Assembly: GCA_018062515.1 (NCBI GenBank)
Contig: JAGOSC010000068.1
Coordinates: 1-10,957 of the forward strand
DNA: 10,957 bases
Direction of reading: 5' to 3'
Source of the DNA: Candidatus Omnitrophota bacterium
Lineage (GTDB): Bacteria > Omnitrophota > Gorgyraeia > Zapsychrales > Zapsychraceae
The translations under genes and the position numbers were made by a program. Every line of letters begins with the position of its first letter. The first letter of the stretch is position 1. A model generated the notes under the pieces. The model was not told the origin of the DNA, searched no databases, and was given only the letters and a program-made list of their open reading frames with translations. Of this stretch, positions 1-4,905 are shown one piece after another.

Positions 1-63
1 TACAAGCCCTATTCCGGACGCCAAAAGAAGAATAGAAATTTGTTTCTTATTCTCTATATTCAT
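1..63 (-). CDS. N-terminus of a membrane-anchored protein (partial; possibly CpaB/RcpC-like)
   Basis: Only the first 21 codons are in the window; the gene runs off the left edge. It starts at an ATG (63-61) with a good ribosome binding site (GAGGTG, about six bases upstream). It begins 13 bases after the stop of the parvulin lipoprotein gene, so the two are probably co-transcribed. The visible peptide has a short charged start (MNIENKKQ) followed by a hydrophobic run (ISILLLASGIGLV), which is the beginning of a signal anchor or transmembrane segment. That pattern resembles the N-terminus of CpaB/RcpC proteins of Tad/Flp pilus systems, and a Flp-like pilin lies about 2.2 kb away. However, 21 residues cannot identify a family. 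The existence of a gene is well supported; the identity is a guess. Confidence 0.6.
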   Translation of the reverse strand, partial: MNIENKKQISILLLASGIGLV

Positions 64-76
64 AATTTCACCTCAA

Positions 77-1015
77 TCAATTTAATAAATCTTCCTTAAT
101 CACGACGGGAACTTGCTTTCGAATCTGATCAATATGATTCAGGATAGCTTCCTGTTGTTTAGCTAAAGTTTGAGATTCGATGATTTCTTTTTTAACAGTT
201 TCGAAAGGAATCGGCTGTGGTTCCTTAATTTCATCTAATTTAATAATGTAATAACCCTTTGGGCCTTTAAATACATTGCTCGTCTCGCCAGCTTTAAGAG
301 CCAAAATTTCTTTGGCCATTTCAGGGAAAGGCTCCTTGGTAATGAATCCTAAATCGCCGCCATTAGAAGCCGTTTCGACACTGATAGAGTTGACTTTTGC
401 TAATTCAGCAAAATCAGCGCCCTTAAGAATTTCTACCAATACTTCATTGGCTTTTATTTGATCCGCTAAAACAATTTCTCTCACCTTATATTGTGAAGGT
501 TCGACAAATTCATCTTTTTTTGAATTATAAAAATCTTGGGCATCTTGATCTGTAACAACTATTTTCTCAATGAGATTTTTTGCCGCTTCTCTTACAATAA
601 GGGTTCGTCGGAATTCTTCCAAAGCAGATACTATGTCTTTATTTTTATCTAAACCAGTCTTTTCAGCTTCGACAACTAATAATTGCTGACGGATTAACTC
701 ATCCAATACTAATTTTTTTGCTTCCTTACTTGAGCTATCAAATTCCGGAATAACCTCTTTTAATGCCTTAAGTCTTTCATTAAATTCTTCTACGGTTATA
801 GTCCATGATCCCACGCGGGCTAATTCATTTCCCGAAGCAGGCTTAGATTGTGATTGAGTTGTTGATTGGGCGGGTTTTGGCGATTGGGTTGTTTCTTGGG
901 TTTGTTTTTTATCTTTACCAACATTATCTTTGACGGATGACATCATATCGCATCCAGAAACGCTGATCATCATTAAATTTATCAAAAAGAACTTTAAATA
1001 TACATTGGGTTTCAC
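77..1015 (-). CDS. Parvulin/SurA-PrsA-type foldase lipoprotein
   Basis: A 312-residue periplasmic folding factor anchored by a lipid. The start is GTG with GAGGAG upstream. Residues 1-22 are a lipoprotein signal peptide with lipobox VSGC (Cys22). Asp23 follows; in E. coli Asp at +2 keeps lipoproteins in the inner membrane. Residues about 34-62 form a Gln/Thr/Ser/Pro/Lys-rich linker. Residues about 65-170 are a SurA_N-like helical chaperone region. Residues about 176-262 are a PpiC-type rotamase domain, recognised by FAELAK, the SNGGDLGF turn (217-224) and GYYIIKLDE. A helical tail follows. The family helps secreted proteins fold and can isomerise prolyl bonds. Here the two histidines usual in active parvulins are absent: Glu180 stands where His is expected (VREIVL instead of xxHILV) and Tyr256 replaces His in GYHII. 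A chaperone role without strong isomerase activity is therefore possible. It has its own promoter and probably co-transcribes with the truncated gene after it. Confidence 0.9.
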   Translation of the reverse strand: MKPNVYLKFFLINLMMISVSGCDMMSSVKDNVGKDKKQTQETTQSPKPAQSTTQSQSKPASGNELARVGSWTITVEEFNERLKALKEVIPEFDSSSKEAKKLVLDELIRQQLLVVEAEKTGLDKNKDIVSALEEFRRTLIVREAAKNLIEKIVVTDQDAQDFYNSKKDEFVEPSQYKVREIVLADQIKANEVLVEILKGADFAELAKVNSISVETASNGGDLGFITKEPFPEMAKEILALKAGETSNVFKGPKGYYIIKLDEIKEPQPIPFETVKKEIIESQTLAKQQEAILNHIDQIRKQVPVVIKEDLLN

Positions 1016-1050
1016 TGTTTACTCCTCTTGATTATTATTTTGATTTACTA

Positions 1051-1079
1051 AGTATATCCTCTAACCTTTTATATGACAA
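1051..1079 (-). promoter_or_regulatory. sigma70-type promoter of the parvulin lipoprotein gene
   Basis: On the minus strand the -35 box TTGTCA (1079-1074) and the -10 box TATACT (1056-1051) are separated by exactly 17 bases. Each box is one base off consensus. The implied start is near 1044, leaving a short leader that carries GAGGAG before the GTG at 1015. This is sequence matching only, but box quality, spacing and position agree. Confidence 0.75.
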
Positions 1080-1107
1080 GGTAATTCCGCCAAAATTGTA
1101 ACTCTTA

Positions 1108-1145
1108 ATTTATGTTGATAACTTCAACAATAATATCACATAAAT
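1108..1145 (-). repeat. Inverted repeat in the mdh-to-foldase intergenic region
   Basis: The 192 bases between malate dehydrogenase and the foldase gene (1016-1207) are very AT-rich and hold no gene. Within them ATTTATGT (1108-1115) pairs with ACATAAAT (1138-1145), and GATA (1117-1120) pairs with TATC (1134-1137) across a one-base bulge. An alternative inner hairpin is GTTGA/TCAAC (1114-1118 and 1124-1128). No T-run follows on either strand, so it does not look like an intrinsic terminator. It lies 29 bases upstream of the -35 box of the good promoter and overlaps a weaker promoter-like pair (TTGATT at 1157-1152, 16 bases, TATTAT at 1135-1130). An operator or mRNA-end stem is possible; AT-rich DNA also makes chance pairing likely. 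Confidence 0.35.
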
Positions 1146-1207
1146 ACTTTGAATCAAAATTTTTTATTTTTTTAACCTATTTTAAATATTGTAGTTACAG
1201 CGGTTGG

Positions 1208-2185
1208 TTATATTTTCAACGCGTTTTTTTCTTCCAATAATTCATTATAAGTTGTGGTAATTTTTTGCTGAGAAAATTCATTATGTTGAACTCCTTGGAC
1301 AATTTTCCATTTTTTTCCGTTGGTTTGGATGGGAAAACTGAACATAAGGCCTTTTTCGATTCCATAACTACCGTCCGAACAAACAGCGACTGAAAAAAAT
1401 TCTCCAGATGGTGTAGGCGTAGTCAGGCTCCTAACGGTATCAACGACCGCGTTTGCCGCTGATGCCGCTGAGGACAGTCCGCGCGCTTGAATAATAGCCG
1501 CCCCGCGCTTTTGGACTGTTTCTATAAATACAGTCTTCAGCCAATTCTCGTCAGATATAACCTTAGGTATGGGTTTTTTGTTTATGGTTCCATGATAAAA
1601 ATCGGGAAATTGGGTGGCCGAGTGATTTCCCCAAACGGCGATATTCTTAATGCTATTCACCTCAACATTGGCTTTTTGCGCAATTTGTGCAAAGGCCCGA
1701 TTTTGGTCAAGCATTGTCATGGCAAAAAAATTCTCAGCTGGTAGATTAGGACAATATTTTTTGGCTATATACGCATTGGTGTTGCACGGATTCCCGACGA
1801 CAAGGACTTTACAATTTTTACTAGCAAAATCAGAAATCGCTTTTCCTTGTACCGTGAATATTTCACCGTTAATTCTCAGTAAATCACTACGCTCCATTCC
1901 TGCTTTGCGGGGAACACTTCCAACCAATAATGCCCAATCAGCGTCTTTAAAGGCTTGATTTGGATTTGAAGTCTGGGTTATCGATTTTAATAAAGGAAAG
2001 GCGCAATCTTCGAGCTCCATACATACGCCTTTCAAGGCCGGCAAAGCCGGTTCCAACTCTAATAAATTTAAATGAATATCTGTTTTAGGACCAAACATTT
2101 GTCCTGACGCAATTCTGAATAATAAAGCATAACCTATTTGACCAGCCGCGCCTGTAACAGCAACCCGCACACTGTTTCTTGACAT
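1208..2185 (-). CDS. mdh: Malate dehydrogenase (NAD-dependent, cytosolic-type)
   Basis: Interconverts malate and oxaloacetate with NAD in the cytoplasm. It is 325 residues, the usual length for the bacterial branch related to cytosolic MDH. Visible motifs are the Rossmann loop TGAAGQIG (11-18) and an acidic residue ending the second strand (LLELEP, Glu43), which favours NAD over NADP. Also present are the mobile substrate loop with Arg93 and Arg99 (PRKAGMERSDLL), GNPCNTNA (131-138), LDQNRA with Asp160 and Arg163, and GNHSATQ with catalytic His188. The His-Asp pair and all three substrate arginines are therefore present. I chose the ATG at 2185 because GGGAGG sits six bases before it. The longer open frame begins at a TTG that overlaps this binding site and would give four extra residues. 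It follows the pilin gene by 33 bases and probably shares its transcript. No terminator is evident after the stop. Confidence 0.96.
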   Translation of the reverse strand: MSRNSVRVAVTGAAGQIGYALLFRIASGQMFGPKTDIHLNLLELEPALPALKGVCMELEDCAFPLLKSITQTSNPNQAFKDADWALLVGSVPRKAGMERSDLLRINGEIFTVQGKAISDFASKNCKVLVVGNPCNTNAYIAKKYCPNLPAENFFAMTMLDQNRAFAQIAQKANVEVNSIKNIAVWGNHSATQFPDFYHGTINKKPIPKVISDENWLKTVFIETVQKRGAAIIQARGLSSAASAANAVVDTVRSLTTPTPSGEFFSVAVCSDGSYGIEKGLMFSFPIQTNGKKWKIVQGVQHNEFSQQKITTTYNELLEEKNALKI

Positions 2186-2218
2186 AATTCCTCCCAAATA
2201 TTATTAATATTGATTTGT

Positions 2219-2452
2219 TTAATTCCCCGTACCAAATTCATCAAATATGGATCTAGCTGTACTATTCATTGTATTCGACGTAATTGTCAGGACTTCATTT
2301 AGCTGGCACTTAAAACCTTCGCACCTAGACACCCCTCGTATCTTGGTGATAAATAGAAGCAATACCACGATTACAGCGCTCATCATCAATAAATATTCAA
2401 CCAAGCCTTGAGCTATTTTTTTTCCAGATTGTCCTCGACGGCGTCTTAACAT
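2219..2452 (-). CDS. Flp/Tad-type class III prepilin-like small protein
   Basis: A 77-residue protein with a basic leader (MLRRRRGQSGKKIA) followed by QGLVEYLLMMSAVIVVLLLFI. Cutting after Ala14 puts Glu19 at position +5 of the mature protein with Tyr at +6. That is the EY pattern of Flp pilins and related TadE-like or class III signal proteins. A single hydrophobic helix (about 16-36) follows, then a short polar tail with Cys44 and Cys49, which could form a small disulfide loop. The family is processed by a prepilin peptidase and assembled by a Tad-type secretion machine, or sits as a minor pseudopilin. The start ATG has AGGAG six bases upstream. It lies 20 bases after the nitrilase stop and 33 bases before malate dehydrogenase, with no other pilus gene beside it. 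The partial membrane protein at the left edge may belong to the same machine. Whether it is a major pilin, a minor pilin or something else is unknown. Confidence 0.8.
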   Translation of the reverse strand: MLRRRRGQSGKKIAQGLVEYLLMMSAVIVVLLLFITKIRGVSRCEGFKCQLNEVLTITSNTMNSTARSIFDEFGTGN

Positions 2453-2472
2453 AAAATTCTCCTAATCAGAAG

Positions 2473-3264
2473 TCATCTGTTAATCGACAACTTTTTTCTC
2501 TTTTCCATAATAGTTTCTACATCTAGTGTAGCATAAATTATTTCTTCTTTTTCCGCCGAAGCCTCTTTCAAAATACGCCCCCACGGATCAATGATTAAAC
2601 TATGTCCATAGTATTCTATTCCCTTGGCATCTTGACCTATTTGATTAGGCGCCAAGACATAACTTAAATTTTCAATGGCTCTGGCTCTCAGAAGAATTTC
2701 CCAATGGGCTTGACCGGTAATCTTCGTAAAGGCAGACGGTACGCATAATACATTCACACCTTCTTTATAATAGCGACGATAAAGTTCCGGAAATCTTAAA
2801 TCGAAACACACGGATAATCCTATTTTAAACTTTCCGATCATGGCTGTTACCGGTTTTTTTCCTCTCAAAAATTGTTCAGATTCTTTGATCTTTTTTTCTC
2901 CGACTATCGCCTCAAAGAGATTCATTTTCTGATACTTACGGGCAATGCGCCCATTATTGTCGATCAATACCGACGAATTATACGCCTTCTTACTATTTTT
3001 ACTTTTTTCGTAAATTGATCCTAACAAAATATGTACGGAATATTTCTTGGCTAAACTACAAAAAAGTGACGACGTCGGTCCGGGGATGGATTCATAAACA
3101 GCTGCCCTGATTTTTTCATCCCATGTCCCTCGATAAATAAAAACTTCCGGCAATAAAATAAATTTAGCCTTGGCTTTAGCTGCCTTCTCGACAAGAAAAA
3201 CAGCTTTCTTAATATTTAAGTTTTTATTATCTGTCGCGTTAAATTGGATGACGGCTGTTTTCAT
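2473..3264 (-). CDS. Carbon-nitrogen hydrolase (nitrilase superfamily, Nit-type amidase)
   Basis: A cytoplasmic amidase of 263 residues. The nitrilase catalytic triad is visible: Glu40 in ILLPE, Lys113 in KYQKMNLF, and Cys153 in SVCFDLRFPELY. The last motif and the overall length match the Nit1/omega-amidase branch, whose members hydrolyse small amides such as deaminated glutathione or alpha-ketoglutaramate. The Lys motif is usually KxHLF and here is KMNLF. The exact substrate cannot be read from sequence. I prefer the ATG at 3264 because the family begins directly with the first strand (MKTAVIQFN). A TTG nine bases upstream would add three residues. Neither start has a convincing ribosome binding site, unlike its neighbours. 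It leads a probable unit with the pilin (20 bases downstream) and malate dehydrogenase, and has a candidate promoter at 3326-3354. Confidence 0.92.
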   Translation of the reverse strand: MKTAVIQFNATDNKNLNIKKAVFLVEKAAKAKAKFILLPEVFIYRGTWDEKIRAAVYESIPGPTSSLFCSLAKKYSVHILLGSIYEKSKNSKKAYNSSVLIDNNGRIARKYQKMNLFEAIVGEKKIKESEQFLRGKKPVTAMIGKFKIGLSVCFDLRFPELYRRYYKEGVNVLCVPSAFTKITGQAHWEILLRARAIENLSYVLAPNQIGQDAKGIEYYGHSLIIDPWGRILKEASAEKEEIIYATLDVETIMEKRKKLSINR

Positions 3265-3325
3265 GGAGGCCAACTAATTCAAGAATCTATCTTTCGAATG
3301 TCGGATGGTTTTAGGTGTAATGTTT

Positions 3326-3354
3326 ATTTTAAATTCTATCTCTCGAAAACGCAA
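3326..3354 (-). promoter_or_regulatory. Candidate promoter of the nitrilase-pilin-mdh unit
   Basis: On the minus strand TTGCGT (3354-3349) and TAAAAT (3331-3326) are 17 bases apart, in the 96-base gap before the nitrilase gene. The -10 box is one base off consensus and the -35 box is weak. A near-copy of a 16-base sequence lies both in the spacer (3332-3347) and downstream (3283-3298): minus-strand TTCGAGAGATAGAATT and TTCGAAAGATAGATTC, 13 of 16 identical. These could be a pair of binding sites. The -35 box begins only seven bases beyond the stop of the hydroxyacid dehydrogenase gene, and no terminator is seen between the two genes, so read-through is also possible. Confidence 0.4.
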
Positions 3355-3360
3355 TGGCTT

Positions 3361-4329
3361 TTATGGACTTAAAACGGAATATGGAAATTGACCCGTCTTC
3401 AAATACGCCAGCAAAGATTGAATGGTTACATTCGCCTTCTCTTTAAGAGCTTCCCGCGTGTTAAACGCATTATGCGGCGTGCATACAACATCATCTCGTC
3501 GGGAGAAATCAATTAATTTTTTGGCATAATCACTGTGCGTAGTCCCTTTTCTTAATTCTTCCGCTACCGTACTTTCATCTTGATAAACATCTAAGCCGAC
3601 TCCTGACAAAATTTTCTCATCCAGCAATTTAACCAAATCTTCAAAAGGCGAAATCTCTCCACGAGAAATATTTATAAAATACGGTTTCTTTTTAGAAAGC
3701 TTGAAAAGTTTATAACTGAAGTATCCGGCGGTATCGTCTGTCAAAGGCAGCGCGCAAAAAACAATCTCCGCCCAATGGATACCTTCTTTCAAATCAATGT
3801 ATTCAGTATCTTCTTTTTGTGGTTCGATATCAACGGCTTTAACATCCATATTTAAAGATTTGGCTAAATCAACGATATGTGCGCCTATCTCTCCGACACC
3901 AGCCACGAGTACTTTTCGTCCAGACAACTCTAAGCCGGTTAATCCTTCTCGATTAAATGTTGAAAATCCATTCATTTGACTTTTTAATTTCCTGACCAAA
4001 ACAAGCATACTTAAAATAGCGTGTTCAGCGACGGCGCGGCTGCAGTAAGGGCCTAAGTACCCGAGTTTAGGCGGATTTTCAATATTTTTAAACATTCTCA
4101 AGAGATGATCGTATCCTTGGCTGCGCGTCAATACAGCGTCGATCTTATCATGCCATCCCTTAGGTATAATGGACTGTGTTCGGATACAAATTATTTTCCC
4201 TGCAGGCGCTTGTTCATTAACTTTTTGTATCGTATCTGAATAAAACGCGGCTTTTAATGAACTTGGCAAAAAAGTTTTCAATAAATTCTGTTCTTCTTGA
4301 AAAGCTTCATAAAAAATAATGTCATACAT
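3361..4329 (-). CDS. D-isomer-specific 2-hydroxyacid dehydrogenase-like protein
   Basis: Rossmann-fold NAD(H) oxidoreductase of 322 residues in the family of D-lactate, glycerate and phosphoglycerate dehydrogenases. The N-terminal substrate half includes LTRSQGYDHL (67-76). The central NAD-binding half has GVGEIG (144-149) and Asp167 ending the second strand (AVDI), which points to NAD. Catalytic Arg223 (NISRGE) and His286 (CTPHNAF) are present. The acidic partner, normally the Glu of DVYE or DVFE, is Gln250 (GLDVYQDE). Formate dehydrogenases of the same superfamily also use a Gln-His pair, but this protein is otherwise not like them, so substrate and even activity are uncertain. A D-lactate dehydrogenase role would suit the fermentative neighbours. 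The start is the ATG at 4329; no clear ribosome binding site precedes it. It begins 15 bases after the methyltransferase stop, so translation may be coupled. It is the last gene of the pta run. Confidence 0.88.
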   Translation of the reverse strand: MYDIIFYEAFQEEQNLLKTFLPSSLKAAFYSDTIQKVNEQAPAGKIICIRTQSIIPKGWHDKIDAVLTRSQGYDHLLRMFKNIENPPKLGYLGPYCSRAVAEHAILSMLVLVRKLKSQMNGFSTFNREGLTGLELSGRKVLVAGVGEIGAHIVDLAKSLNMDVKAVDIEPQKEDTEYIDLKEGIHWAEIVFCALPLTDDTAGYFSYKLFKLSKKKPYFINISRGEISPFEDLVKLLDEKILSGVGLDVYQDESTVAEELRKGTTHSDYAKKLIDFSRRDDVVCTPHNAFNTREALKEKANVTIQSLLAYLKTGQFPYSVLSP

Positions 4330-4344
4330 TTGAATGAATTCTGA

Positions 4345-4872
4345 TCACTGTTTAATGGGGCGAATCCAGATTTTAAAATGCTCAGCAGGAAAAATATAAG
4401 TCCAAAAACGTTCATATGCCGTCGGACAGGCATTAAATATTTTGTGAAGGAGAAATCGTCGATGCGCCCTGTGAAAGGTTAGCTCTTTTTTAATGAGATG
4501 GAATTTCCTTCCCTTTAGCCAAGTGTATTCATCCTGAAGATAATCATCAAAGCCGAAATAATTAAATCTAAGTTTGTGATGGGGCGTATTTGCGCACCAG
4601 GATGAATGATGAGGAACTTCTATATATATCAATCCGTCCTTCTGACATATTCTGTGCAGCTCGCCCATAACCGGAGGCAAATCATTTAAATGCTCCAAAA
4701 CATGATGGCAATTGATTTCCTGAAACTGGTTATCATCGAAAGGATAGGGAAGAATATTTAAATCATGAACGACGTCAGGATTATGTTCCGGATCAATATC
4801 CAGAGTAATCGCATTCGCATTATTTTTTCCGGCGCTGCCTAAAATAAGTTTATTTTTCTTTTCCGTAGTCAT
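4345..4872 (-). CDS. Small class I SAM-dependent methyltransferase-like protein
   Basis: A 175-residue protein resembling the short methyltransferases found near cell-surface and sugar-modification genes. Visible landmarks are a degenerate motif I (KLILGSAG, 8-15, where LxLGCG is usual), the second-strand acid in TLDIDPEHNPDVVHDLN (23-39), and the pattern PYPFDDNQFQEINCHHVLEHLNDLPPVMGELHRI (42-75). The last contains the HVLEH segment typical of methyltransferase type 11 proteins. IYIEVPHHSSW (82-92) follows. The C-terminal third is rich in His, Arg and aromatic residues and probably binds the acceptor. The cofactor loop has lost one glycine-cysteine feature but keeps two glycines, so activity is likely but not certain. 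The acceptor is unknown. It starts 33 bases after glgP and ends 15 bases before the hydroxyacid dehydrogenase. No ribosome binding site is seen close to its ATG. Confidence 0.82.
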   Translation of the reverse strand: MTTEKKNKLILGSAGKNNANAITLDIDPEHNPDVVHDLNILPYPFDDNQFQEINCHHVLEHLNDLPPVMGELHRICQKDGLIYIEVPHHSSWCANTPHHKLRFNYFGFDDYLQDEYTWLKGRKFHLIKKELTFHRAHRRFLLHKIFNACPTAYERFWTYIFPAEHFKIWIRPIKQ

Positions 4873-4905
4873 ACTTATTTTATTAATGAAGTGTTCGTCT
4901 CCACA

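Noticed and set aside
2186..2197. TTG start giving malate dehydrogenase four extra residues (MGGI)
   Set aside because: These codons are the ribosome binding site GGGAGG of the downstream ATG.
3361..3400. Terminator after the hydroxyacid dehydrogenase gene
   Set aside because: I found no stem followed by a T-run after the stop on the minus strand; the next gene's promoter begins almost at once.
4345..4872. Novel defence or modification system built on the small methyltransferase
   Set aside because: It lacks DNA-methyltransferase motifs such as DPPY or NPPY, no nuclease or target-recognition gene is near, and its HVLEH pattern fits type 11 small-molecule or surface-glycan methyltransferases.
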